Positions 22,081 through 33,620 of a DNA stretch of 64,000 bases are shown one piece after another (position 1 is the stretch's first letter; every line of letters begins with the position of its first letter). The notes below the pieces were generated by a model. That model was not told where the DNA came from, did not search any database, and saw nothing but the letters and a program-made list of their open reading frames with translations. Both the position numbers and the translations under genes were made by a program. The DNA is from Motacilla alba alba (Eukaryota > Chordata > Aves > Passeriformes > Motacillidae), in contig NC_052017.1 in the NCBI RefSeq assembly GCF_015832195.1, positions 12,786,790 through 12,850,789 of the forward strand, read 5' to 3'.

Positions 22081-24984
22081 TTAGGAAATGGTTAAAATTA
22101 GAAAAAAAATTTATATTTTGTTAGAAATATAAACTCAAGGTGATATGGGAATTTTAAGTTCCATAATGTAGAATGTAGAATAATGCAAGCAGAAATGGTA
22201 ACTTCTTAATTAAATACAGGTAAAATAATAGGAAAACATGGTAAAGGACAACATGATTTAAATAGGTATGATCACAGTTTTTACTTCATCTAACACAAAA
22301 CAGAAATTTAAACATATTTTGCTTTTCTCTGAAAGGCTCTTTTGTAAGAGAGAAATACTCATGGACATCTAGAGGAGTTTCACCACTAATTTCAACAGGA
22401 TTTTACCAGCAGTGTGTGATGTTGTTGGTTCTGTGTAAGGAAGGGAAATGTCACGTGGGTAAACGATAAAGTTTGATGCAACAGGAAAGTTTTCCACCTG
22501 AGAGAAGACTGGGGCAAGTGCAGATAGGGTGGGTAAATTTACCCTGATGAATTTACTTGACTAATTTAATAATTTACTTTCTGTAAATTAACCACAGTCA
22601 TCTGCACCAGCTGCAAATGTGCCTGTCTGAAATTGCTTAACAAATGGTTCTTATAAATGTAGGAAACACTCCAGGAAAGTTCACTTTCCTAACATGCTTC
22701 TGGTTCACCCTCACCTCCTCCCTTTGTGAGCGGAAATGAATGGCTATCCTTCTGGACTGGTTGTAGAAGGTCAATAGGTAATTTGGATGAGATTCATAGT
22801 TTTTGTAATGAAGATGCTCTCTCCTTGACTCTCAAAGATGAGAATACACAACAGGTCATTGAATAATAACTGGGGTTTTTAACTGTATTGGTTGTACTGC
22901 TGGAAGCCATGTCCCTATTTAATGGGGAGATGGGGAGCTTGCAGAGGGATTGTCTTTGAAATCTATCACTTTGATGTATATGCTCAGAGAGAAAAAAAAA
23001 TATACAAAAGACAACAGATTTCCTCAGAATATGCAGTTCACTGCTACCTTGCACCATACAGTCTCCAGATGACAGTCACTCACTCTTCACACCAAGTTAG
23101 ATCATTCTGTTTGAATGAGGTCTTCAGCTTGTAAATTCTATCAGATTTAGGTATGGAATCAAGACATCATTGCCTCAACTTCCATCACACCTACAGCAGA
23201 AACAGAAGTTTCATGAGTTGACTGAGATATCACAACTCACAATTCAGCATATCTGTGTAAAACTGCTACCAGCTTCAGGGCACTGCCTTTGTCTTTTGCT
23301 TCTTTACTCTGATGAGTCAGCTCTTTTGGTTTCCTCTTGTCTGTCTGTTTTAGGTTCTGCATTTCTTTATCTGTAAGAATTTTCCTTTACATGTACCTTC
23401 ATTCTCCTTACACACACTCACTTGTCCCATTTGAGATACCACATACTAGCAAAAAGTTTAGGTGGAGCTGAAAATTCTTGGAATTTTGGAGTCCACACCA
23501 CAATAAAATTGAAAGCAGGGCAGAAATCAGGGCTTTGGTGATATTCAAACTACACAATAATATTTTTCCAGAAGACCTGGATAATTTTGTGATGTCCTAG
23601 AGGCTACAATAAATATATCAATCGGAACATAAGTCTTAATACCACCTTCTGTGCAGGTAGAGGTCTTGGTGACCCTGGTCCTGATTCATCCCCCAGTAGC
23701 CTCTCATCTCAGGAGCCTTCTGCTGTCACAGAGAGTCACAGACATACATCAGACATGCTGGATTGTTTTCTGTGTAATCCTGATCCACAGGTCTCTAATT
23801 GCAGAGGAAAAAGTAAAGAGAATATTCTTATCAGCAATACCTCAATCTAGTGCTGGAACAAGCTGCGACAAACCCAAGTTACAGCATTTTTCCTAAAACC
23901 TTTTCCTACATTACAAGCAATGTAACTTCAGGAAAAGCTTAACATTAACATCATTGACTTCCTTAGAGCCCATTTATGCTTCAGCTGGGATGAAAAGAGC
24001 ATATAAAATTTCAGTGTCTATTACAAACACCTAGGAATAACCAAGAGTATAGGGAGATACAACTGGAATAAATATATAGGCACACACAATTATTCAGAAA
24101 GAATTCTGGAATGGCTGTTCTTGACTAGCTCTATGTACAGTCAAGCCCTTCATCAAGATGTTTTCTTAGGTAAGGGAGACTTAGAGATGGTTCATAACAG
24201 AGAAATCCTGTATTGCCAACTATCAGCCTTGGTCTGCTGACTCACCCTCTGCAGGTGCTCATCTCTCATTAGGAGTTACCTACACTCTCACCTGGTATGC
24301 TTTGGCAAAATTTATAAAGTTATGTGAAATAAATTGTGGTCATATCAATCTCATAAAAGTCTAGATTAATTCAGAACTGGAAAAAAAAGTATCAATTAGT
24401 AAGTTTAATTACTTGAGACAATCTCAAACTTAAACTATCCTCCATGGAATACTCTCCCTTCATCACAAAGAGCAGTTCCTCCACATATAATTCAACCTCT
24501 ATTTGACAGCCCACTCCAAAACTCACATGGACAGGCTCATTCAAGAATGAGAAAGAGCATATGGTCATGGGAGGAGGGTCTTTGACACTTTCAAAATCTA
24601 CACAGGACCTCTGAAAAAAGACAGAGCTGGAAGTATTGTTACAGATGATCTATCCATAGATTATGAACAAAGAAAGTGAGACAAAACCTGATTTTAAAAA
24701 AGTTGGAAAGGTAAGGCAAAGAAAGCATTGTAAACAGAGGCAATAATTTCCAGATAAAAGTGGGAAAATTAAGCATTATTAGTATATGTGACCCCAATTA
24801 AAAGTGGATAACATGAGCAGCGTTCAGGACATTTGAGGGACATCCCTCACCTCAGCATGCACAAAAATAATTTTGCCTTTTTATGACTCACTGGGGATTT
24901 TGGATTGCTCATAAGTTTCCTCTGCCATATCAGCTATGAACTACTCTGGTGATCTTTCATTCTTCACTACAAGGTGTAACTGTG
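22081..24984. other. Intergenic, AT-rich gene-desert segment
   Basis: No gene is supported. The longest open reading frame is 87 codons (22794-23057, minus strand), without motifs. A cluster of E-box-like sites lies at 22590-22646. The rest is ordinary AT-rich sequence. Confidence 0.7.
22590..22646. promoter_or_regulatory. E-box and RUNX-like motif cluster
   Basis: AACCACA (RUNX-like, 22590-22596) is followed by CATCTG (22599-22604), CAGCTG (22608-22613), the immediately adjacent CAAATG (22614-22619), and another CAAATG near 22641. Four CANNTG E-boxes within 50 bases is notable, but E-boxes are common. The regulatory role is inference. Confidence 0.3.
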
Positions 24985-25075
24985 ATATCTACCCTGCTTT
25001 CAGCAGGGGTTTGTACCAGATGAATGCCAGAGGTCCCTTCTAACCTAAATTATTCCATCATTCTAGAATGATTTT
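24985..25075 (+). mobile_element. CR1 LINE 3'-end fragment
   Basis: The blocks GCAGGGGTTTGTACCAGATG, CCAGAGGTCCCTTCTAACCT and ATTATTCCATCATTCTAGAATG match the CR1 3' terminus, where the usual pattern is GGGTTGGACTAGATGACC, CCAGAGGTCCCTTCCAACCT and ATTCTATG repeats. It is a decayed, 5'-truncated copy. The next 260 bases (25076-25338) show nothing I recognise. Confidence 0.85.
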
Positions 25076-25338
25076 AAGACTCAAAATTTCACCAATTTAT
25101 TAGGTCGGGAAGTTTATCTTGCTGCCCCAGAAACTAAAGGCTCCTTGGACCAGGTTCTCTGCTGGGTTAATGTAATGCACTGCCTCAAGGAGCCCAATGA
25201 CCTCCATAAAGGACAGCACACATCCATTGCCCAGAAGCAACAACCAGACCCATAAGAATGCTAACCATGGCTGTGACAGGAAAAACCCTTGGAACACGGG
25301 GAGTCTAATACAGCATGGAACTGCCTTCCTAAAGGATT

Positions 25339-25706
25339 TGTTTCAGGGACAGGAGTATTTGTGAAAATTATGTTTCTCAGTAAATGCCAGGTCATCCTTC
25401 ACATGAAGGCTGTCACCCTGATTTTCTAAGACCTTGCTAAGCCTTCTGATGTTTGCATTCTTGTAACAAACTTTCTCACACACAGTTCTGTAAACAACTT
25501 ATGTTTTGCATTCTTTCATGGAGGAAGAGAGAATTGATGGACTCTTGGTCTGTCCAGTGTCATTGGAGAGGTGGCACTGTCACCCTCCAATCCACTGTCA
25601 CTTTTGGAAAACTATAAATGTTGGAGTCAGAAAATGAAGGTCCCTCTTTTTTGTTCACCTGGAAAGCAGCAGTGTCCGTGTCGTCTTTTCGTGTCGTATT
25701 ACGACA
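25339..25706 (+). mobile_element. LTR-like element, probable solo endogenous retroviral LTR
   Basis: The segment opens TGTTTCAGGGACAGG. It has a TATA box (TATAAA, 25613-25618), then an AATGAA that looks like a decayed polyadenylation signal about 15 bases later. It ends in a CpG-bearing stretch (TCGTGTCGTATTACGACA) unlike the surrounding AT-rich DNA. This order fits a U3-R-U5 LTR on the plus strand, and the wording resembles an LTR I recall from songbird genomes. No flanking target-site duplication is evident, and the 3' boundary is uncertain because similar sequence may continue past 25706. No viral coding sequence is adjacent. Confidence 0.5.
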
Positions 25707-26035
25707 GAAGGCGTACTTTTCTGTTTTGGTGCAAAAAGGGGTTCCAGATCACTGTTCTTCTCAAGGAAAAGTGGTTATGGAGAGTTGCTGCTTCCTGAAA
25801 ACAGCTATGCTCATTATGAAAGGTTAACCACAATAAAAGTCTGTACACAGACATAATTATTCTGCTTTTTTTTACATTTCATATCAGACACTGTGCAAGA
25901 TAAATTCACATTGGCAGAAATTAACCTCTTTTGCAAGAAAGAATAAAAGATAAAAATATTAGGAATATTTTGAAAAATATGTACATTTTCTTTTTAATGC
26001 TAATCCCACTACATAGCAGCTCTTACAATGTGTTC
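25707..26035. other. Intergenic spacer between LTR-like element and CR1
   Basis: The first 90 bases contain GGTGCAAAAAGGGGTTCC, which could be residual LTR or internal element sequence. The rest is AT-rich with no recognised feature. Confidence 0.4.
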
Positions 26036-26165
26036 CTAGAATCATTTGGGTTAGGAAAGATTTCTGTCAATAGGATTTCAAGGACTACCTAAATCCAAGC
26101 CTCCTGCAGCATAATTTCACTAATCCTACATCATCCCTGATAGATATGTATCTTGTTGAGTCTTG
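26036..26165 (-). mobile_element. Decayed CR1 LINE 3'-end, reverse orientation
   Basis: On the plus strand the sequence reads TAGAATCATTTGGGTTAGG, then AAATCCAAGCCTCCTGCAGC and CATCCCTGATAGATATGTATC, followed by a TTCCAGTGATAC block. That order resembles the reverse complement of a CR1 3' end, where AGAATCATTTGGGTTGG is the terminus and TTCCAGTG lies further in. Similarity may extend to about 26290 but is too weak to follow by eye. Confidence 0.6.
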
Positions 26166-26747
26166 CATATTCCAGTGATACTGGTTACAAAACAGCCCTT
26201 GGCAGCCCTTTCTATTGCGTAATTACTCCTATGATGACTGAGTTGACTTTATTATAGTGTTCAAAACTTGGCAAATATCCTCTATTTTGAAGAGTCAAAA
26301 AAAAATATATAAGTTTGGGATCCATTTTTCTATAACTTGCTGAAACTGTTTCTAAACAGCCATTAAAACCAAAGCCATAAAAACCAAAGCTACCTTAGGT
26401 TGGTGCTTAATATTTTGAGCATGTGGAAGATTTTTGCTGTGAAGTTGCTGTGTTCTTCCACTTTATTTCTAAAAGCAAGCCAGTGTTAGTTCTTTTCTAC
26501 TCAAGTCCTCCCTTCATTGATCATCCATATAAAATTCAGAGTCAGTGACTAAACCCTCAACTTGACAATGAATTTAAAATTAGACAGGACAAATTTGATT
26601 ATTCTTAAAATTCTCTCTCCTGATGACATTTAAGGTTTGTCATTATTGCTGTTTTCTTGTTAAGCAGTAGGAATAATTGATGACAATAATCCACAGCTAT
26701 GTCTTTGAATGCTCATAGGCATTATCACATCTGTTCTGGTATCTTTT
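26166..26747. other. Intergenic AT-rich spacer
   Basis: No gene or clear repeat is seen. It may contain the more diverged continuation of the reverse-orientation CR1 to its left. The bases just before 26748 (TATCTTTT) are relevant to the target-site question of the following LTR-like element. Confidence 0.5.
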
Positions 26748-27613
26748 TGTGGTGGGTTGGCCCTGGCTGGATGCGCATGAAAGCTGCTCCATCATTGCTC
26801 TCGTCAGCTGGACAGGGGAAAGAAAATATAGCAAAAGGCTTACGGGTAGAGATAAGGACAGGGAAAGACCACTCATCAATTGCTGTCAACTTGAGGGAAA
26901 AAATTATTACAAATCAAATCAGAGTAGGAGAATGAGAATTAAAACCAAATCTTAAAACAACTTGTCCCTCACCCCTCCCTTTTTCTCAAGCTCGTTTTCA
27001 CAGAGCTGTGGTCAGTCCATCACATGCTGTCTCTGTTGCTTCTTCCTCCTCAAGGAAACGACCCCTCAGTCTTCTCCTGTTCTCATGAGTCACTCCCACA
27101 GGAGACAGTCCTCCACTAAAAAATCCTGCCAGCAAACCTCCTCCAGTGTGGGATCCTGTTTCTCCATGGGTCCACATGTTCCGCCAGGAGTCTGCTCCAG
27201 TTTGGCCTTTCCATGGGGTCACAGCCTCCCTTGCTCCAGTGTGGGGTCCCATGGGCTGCAGGTGGATCTCTGCTCCTCCATGAACCTCCATGGGCTGCAG
27301 GAGCACAGCTGCCTCACCATGGTACTCACCAGAGCCTGCAGGGGAATCTCTATGCCTGCAGCACTTCCTCCCCCTCCTTCATTGGCCTTGGTGTCTGCAG
27401 ACTTCCCATATTCTGTCTCCAGATGCAGCTTTCTCTTGAGCAATGAATTTTCTTTCCTCTTAAGAGGGTTACTCAGAGAAGCCACCACTGTTGCTGATGG
27501 GTTCAGCCATGGCCAGATGGCATTGGTTCTGCTTTGGCTCTGTCAGGCACAGGGGAAGCTTCTGGTGGCTTCTCACAGGAGCCACCCCTAAACTTTGCCA
27601 CTTTGCCACCACA
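26748..27613. mobile_element. LTR-like repeat, 866 bp, probable solo endogenous retroviral LTR
   Basis: The element starts TGTGGTGGG and ends GCCACCACA, giving terminal inverted repeats with the TG...CA ends typical of LTRs. Inside are GCTGGACAGGGGAAAGAAAA, AAATCAAATCAGAGTAGGAG, several degenerate copies of a CTCCAGTGTGGG/CATGGGCTGCAGG unit (about 27140-27350), and GGGGAAGCTTCTGGTGGCTT. I recognise this wording from memory as a repeat common in songbird genomes. Flanking octamers TATCTTTT and TATATTTT match at seven of eight bases, an unconvincing target-site duplication. A 209-codon open reading frame (26962-27591) falls entirely inside the repeat and reflects its serine/proline/leucine-biased composition. 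It is not a viral gene. No internal retroviral region remains. Confidence 0.7.
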
Positions 27614-30600
27614 TATATTTTCATATCTTTAGATTCCAGCACACAGTGACATCTACAGCATTTTATTAGCCCACTGCAAATGATTTCATTTTCTACTATC
27701 AAAGCAATAAACACTCCTCAGACAAGAAATGGACAGTGCCATTCACAGCAACTTTCATACCATGACCATTCATTCAGATTAAATGACAGGGTACAACTAA
27801 TGAGTGATTTAAAATACTCTCAGGGGGCAGAGGAAGAAACTGCCCCAAGAACCTGCCTTCCTATGATGAAATACATTCCACTATTACCCATAATTTTAAT
27901 AAGAGTTGTTTACTAGACTGCTTGAAACATTGGATTAGTGTTAGGAATTTTCTAATTCTAATGCTTGTAGAAATTATTTTTACCCTTCCGGAGTGTAAAA
28001 ATGCCCAGCAAAGGCTCAGCTGCTATGTGCAATTTGCAGATGGTGAGAAAATAAATGTTGCAAGGTGTTTTGTTGGTGAACTTCAGTGAGGTAAAGATTC
28101 GAACAAAAAAAGTCTCTTGCTCTGAGACAACATTTTTTTTTGCCTTCCAATACAGGAGAAAAGCCACCAACACATGGGAAGAAAAAAAAATAAAATGAAA
28201 GGCTTTACCTTCACTGTACACATCAGTCTTTGCTAATTCTTAGATCTTTCTTCTGTGCTTCCTAATAACATGAGCTGTCAATGTTTGCTCTAATACTTAT
28301 ATCAGCTCTGCAAATGTAGGGAGAATTAGCAAGAAGAATTCAAGGGCATTTATCACAATAAATATCATATACATCCCTCAAACCCCTGAATTTGTTTCAA
28401 CGTCATGACATTTGAAAATATAATCACTCAATGAAAAAAGGTTAAAATTATGTCCTGGTCCATTCGAAAGAAAATCAAACAAATCAAAGTTTAGGGTATT
28501 GTTTTGGGCTTTTTCCTCTGTCACTTGACCAAATCCTTGGGCAAGGAGCTTATTTGCTAAGCTGAAAAGCAGCACAGAGTTTGCAAGCAGGAAACTCTAT
28601 TAATATTTAACTTGGACTAGAATTTCCCATGTGTTGGTGGAATCAATGCACAATGATTACAAGAGTTGGTACTGACAATATATCTACCTGGAAAAATACC
28701 TCTGAAAAGTCTTATAGTGACCATGTGGCATAACCCAGTTAAAATATCTGCCTTTCCAAGTTTAAGCTAATACTTCTGGCATCTGAAAAAAAAAATCTGG
28801 TAATTACATGCTTTTTATTACTCACAAACATTTATGAGGTTAATTTTCCTTTGACAAGGCTGAATATTGTTTTTCTTCTTGGCTATTTATTGCACAGTAA
28901 CATTGCTATTCTAATGGTGCAAAATACATAAAGTAAAATATCCAAATCAATGTCATTTTTCAATGAGGGAAACTAAAGCAGAAGGGAAAACAAAATGTTG
29001 GGATATTTTTTGAAGACTCTACCAGGTATTTCTCCAATTCCACAAAGGTAGTGGTACCAGCATATTTTTGCAAAATGCACTTCCTAAAAACCTTCTCAGT
29101 TCTTTTGTCAGTAACAAAATGAAAATGGAGGAGATAAGCATGACCTGAAACCTCACCAAGGTGACCAGCTCTCTGTTCTATCATCAGTCACCATGACCAA
29201 CTCCCATGTCATGATACAAAGCTAGATTTCATCCTGCTTTTTCATGAAAGTCAAATATGTCCCTACTTTTAATGAAATCAATAAAACTTTTATATTCATA
29301 GCAAGAAAGAGAACTCTGTCCTACATCACCATGCTTCAATGTACCTATCCATAAATAAACAGCTAGAGAACTAAAGAATTCAATTAAGTTTTCATTTCTC
29401 TCAGTCAACTGCAGATCACAGAGGAAGCACCAATGACAGCAAAAACAGATGATGAAAACCTGATCAATTGCTATCACTTCAATTTAGATAAAAAGTCACT
29501 CACTTTTCAGCTCTGCTTGGTGCCCAGAAGAGATTAGATTAAAACTAAATCAAGAGAAAAAAAAAAATCTAAACAGCAGCCAAAGAAAACCTTTTCCAGC
29601 TCTTGTAAATGTCCTCAGTTAATCCTACTATGTAAAGTCAGGCTACCAGCAATGGCTAAAAGCAAATTCCAGAAAGTTATTCCTTTGAAAGTTATCAGTA
29701 CTCTTGAACCTTCAGAGAAAGGGAGCATGGAAAGTTAAGCTACCTGTTTGCTTAAGTTGTCTCCTCCTATACTGGATTTAGGACTACATTAGAAAACTTT
29801 CTAGAACATGACTGGGGCGAACATTACAAAATCTTGTGTCTTTATCCCCCACTGCAACATTCCATCACGTTAGGTGTGATTCCCATAAGTTCTGGTGTTA
29901 TTCAATTGTTATAAATCTACTGCAAAAATTTGCTAAGATCTATCACACCCTAATTTATTTCAGGTTCGGGAAAATATAGATAAAGCACTGAGATGCAGGA
30001 TCAGCAACTGACACTTTAATTTGGTTTGGAGAACAGTTTTGCAAGTGGCTTCATAGAGCAAAATATAAAGAACATGAATTTAGCTCATTGTTACAAATGG
30101 AACACAAATAAAGGGAGAAGACATTTATTTCACCACCACAAGGCTGTCATCACATATAAGAATTTATAAAACAACAGAAGTAAAAAATCTTGACTTTATT
30201 TAAAAAGAAAACACATGCTTTATTTAAAAGCTGAGGAATTGAACTTGGTTCATCCTACCAAATTCTGCGTACAGCAGCAGTTCAAGTATGAGTAGCATAT
30301 CTCAGCAGGCAGAATTAGCACCAAAGGAAACATTTTAATGAGAACAATATTAATCCTAGATTTTATCTTTCTTCTGTCAACATTTGTCACCAGTACAAAT
30401 TACACAGTCACTTAACACATTGTCTGGTGATGCCCAGCCCCGTGGCTGCACACACACCGAGGCCTTGAGCTGTCTGGAACCAGCTGTGCTGCCAGCATGT
30501 GACCTTGCACCCCACAGGGAGAGCCCCATGGACATGGACACATCTTGGCTCATCACTGAATCACACAGCTAGCCTTACCACCCCACCTTGGGGTTTATTG

Positions 30601-33344
30601 TCCATCCCACACATGGAGAAGGCTGCCCTACGAGTGCAGCAAGGAGGAGCTGCAGGCACTTGGGACAGGCTATGCATTGGCATCCAAAGCTGAGGGGCCC
30701 TAGGAGAGCACAGGGAGCACAGAGCGGGTCACAGATTGTGTCAACTATTCTGCCAGGCTGTACCAGGGCTTCTATTGCCACCTCCATGTGATATGAATAA
30801 TCCTTTGCTTAAATTCCCTTTTCTAGCTGTTGAAAATCAGCATTGTACAAGAGAAACAGAATTTTGCAGTAACAAAAAAGGACCAAAATTTTAAAAGTAT
30901 CATAAAATATTGCTTTTCTTTGAGAAGAATATTGTATGACTTGGCCAAGTTACCTCATAAGCCCCATGTTGGCTCAACGATGAAGACACTGATGGGACAC
31001 CGAATCAGAAAAAACTGAAAAGCTTTTCTGCCTCTGCTGCTAGCATAAAACTGGTTTTCCTTCACGCTTTCTATTATTTCATTCATGTAGGGCCACCATC
31101 TTGGTCAGCTGGGGGTTTTTTGAGAGTAGCTAAAGAGAGGCCTCTGCCAGCACCAGCAACAGCAGCCAGCACCAAGCACAACGCAACAGTGAAAGTGCTG
31201 GCTGTGCACTTGGGTATGTACAGGGAAGAAAAATGGGACAGAAAATTCACTCTAGATAAAGCAACAAAACAGTGGCATCCTAAAGAGAAAGAGGTTACAA
31301 GGTTGAATGGCACTCCTCTACATCTCATGGAAGCCTTATTTTCCAAACAATTCAGAAGTCCTACCCTGAATTTTGAGTCAGCCCATTCAGAATCCCTTTT
31401 CCCCATTCTACGCTGGCTGAGCCAGCTTTCATCAACCATTTGTCTCTCCACTGCCACATAAACCATCAATTAATACTAACATTGTTAGTAAGTCTTCTCC
31501 TATGTGGACAATAAAGTCCAAATCTTGTTCAGGATTTAGAAATTTCCTGCAAAAAGTAAAAGGCTTGATTGCACAATATCCAAGGCTTACATCCCTCTCC
31601 ACAGGATCACTTCTAAACAGAAGATACCTTGGCACTGTGACCACTGGTGGTCACAAAAGCAAACAGTAGAGAAAGTCCAAAATTTTTTCTGTAGGATAGA
31701 CATGATAGACGCAAGTTTTTATGTGTCTTTAGTAGGCATTATTTTTATACTCACGAAGCTTCACTTAGCATGGCCAACAACTCAACACCTGACATGATGC
31801 ACAACAGAAGTTGTCTGGCTGACGTGCAACGCACTGGTGAGAAGGGATTGAAGTCAACCAGCCACATGTTTGGACAAGTGTTAAATTTCACAATGGTACA
31901 GACACTTGCAAAAGCACTGTTTGGCTGTGAGGGTTTTTTTGTTTTTTGTTTTTTTTTTGATGGTGGTTTCCATATTCTTGTACCCATTCTAGTCAACAGT
32001 GACAAGAACAATGGAATAGCTACAATGAGTAGCATTTCTCCAACAAGGCAGGAAAATGGGAAGTGTAGATCCAATGGTTAAATTTCCACTGATGTATAAT
32101 GCCAGAAAACACCCGTTTAGGAAATTGAAGGTTGCTTCTTTTTTTTAGGAATCTACTGCTATTAAACAACACTTCTCAGTGAAAAATGCAGGACTGGTTT
32201 CTGCCACAGTTTGATACATTAATTCAAATAATTGCTGGCATTATGTTTCAAGATTTAACTGTACTGCACAGTTCCATGGCTACTAGAGAAAAGCAAGGAA
32301 AAAAAACGAAAATATAAAAATCAAACCACACATCAATATAAATACTCATTTGGCAGTGAAATAATGAATTGTTACTTTGGCAAAGCACAGTAGCCCTACC
32401 CTCAAAGAAAAAGGGACACCTATCAGTTATATTCTCACTGTTTCCGTTCCAGAGGAAGACTGGAGAATTACTACTCTAGCAAAAAATAGAAGCAGTAATA
32501 TTTCCCCTGAACAAAATTTGCTGTTTTTCCCAACCATATACATGCAGCACCCCATCTTCAAACTAAATATTCTTCCTTTCCTCTTCTACCCCTCCACAGG
32601 CACATGGGAGGGATGAAATCTGTCTGCAGACTTCACCATAACCAACAGTTTCCATATTTATGAAGACCCAGAAGCTAAAGTAAGCTTATTGCTGAGATGA
32701 CAGTTGTGCCCAAGCAGAGGAAACACAGGGGAGGGAAAGGAAAGAGAAATAAAAATGATTAAACAAAACACCTGAAATAGAAAGCCTAGCTCAATTGTAG
32801 CTTTTTAGATCTTCTGAAAAGAGCGAATGAAGACAGAACATAGGCAAAGCATTGCCTAAACTAAGGCTGCTCAGAGGATGTGTTTTAGCAGCCCTGTGAC
32901 ACCTTCATTTTTTTACAGCAGTGAAGCAGAGAATGCACACATCACAGTGTGATTTTGCATTATGAGGAACATCTACCACATAAAACCAGTACTGCTTCAT
33001 TGTGAGATTATGTGTGGAATTCTGGGATTTGTTCATCTTCACTGTAAATTTACTGCTGTATTATTTTTCAGAGACATTTCTTCTCCTAAATGCCCAGAGA
33101 AGCATTTGATTGATAAGTGTGGGTTTTCTGGCTTACCCACTAAGTTGATTTGAACAATCTATTTGTTAATATAGTGAAACACACATTCACGATTATAAAT
33201 TGTTTAACAAGTCTCAACAAACAAGTCCCTTGGTGGTCCTGAAGTTTCTTAAAAGCAGACGGATGAGGTACAATTTTATAGATTCTCTTTCCTATTTGTG
33301 AAAAGCTGCTAAGGTCGGAAATAGGCTTCAGTGCAAACAAGAGG

Positions 33345-33620
33345 CATTGTCAGACAATAAAGAGACAATTGCCTGCGTTAGCACAACAATTAATTTATTT
33401 GCAGAGAACCACTCAGTCTATTTGTTACCAGAAATGTGCTAATTATTCCTGCTAATTACATGCAAAACCTTCATTATCACCTATATGAGGAAGAGGACCC
33501 CTCAGGTTTCAGTGACAAATTAATTACTGTGTTTTCCTTCTGAATGTACTTCTTGACAGTCCCTGTTATCTGAAAAATAAATTGGCTAGCAGGAAGCTTG
33601 TCTCTCAGAGACATTCTGCA
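33345..33620. promoter_or_regulatory. SOX/homeodomain-dense stretch, candidate enhancer
   Basis: Within the first 50 bases there are CATTGT (33345-33350), ACAATA (33354-33359), ACAATT (33365-33370) and ACAACAAT. There follow GCTAATTA (33438-33445), and GCTAATTACATGCAAA (33451-33466), which joins a homeodomain core to an octamer-like ATGCAAA. TTAATTAC comes near 33520. The sequence is non-repetitive. Motif spacing of this kind is typical of neural or ectodermal developmental enhancers, but conservation and target gene are untested. FZD8, about 29 kb to the right, is the only gene in view. Confidence 0.4.

Noticed and set aside
26962..27591. 209-codon open reading frame in the gene desert
   Set aside because: It sits wholly within the LTR-like repeat and has no protein motif. 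It is serine/leucine/proline-rich because of the repeat's degenerate CTCC/TGGG units.
31083..31469. Overlapping 128-codon (minus) and 113-codon (plus) frames
   Set aside because: Both strands are open over the same interval. Neither shows a signal peptide, recognisable domain or splice context, and expected-length chance frames of this size occur elsewhere in the window.
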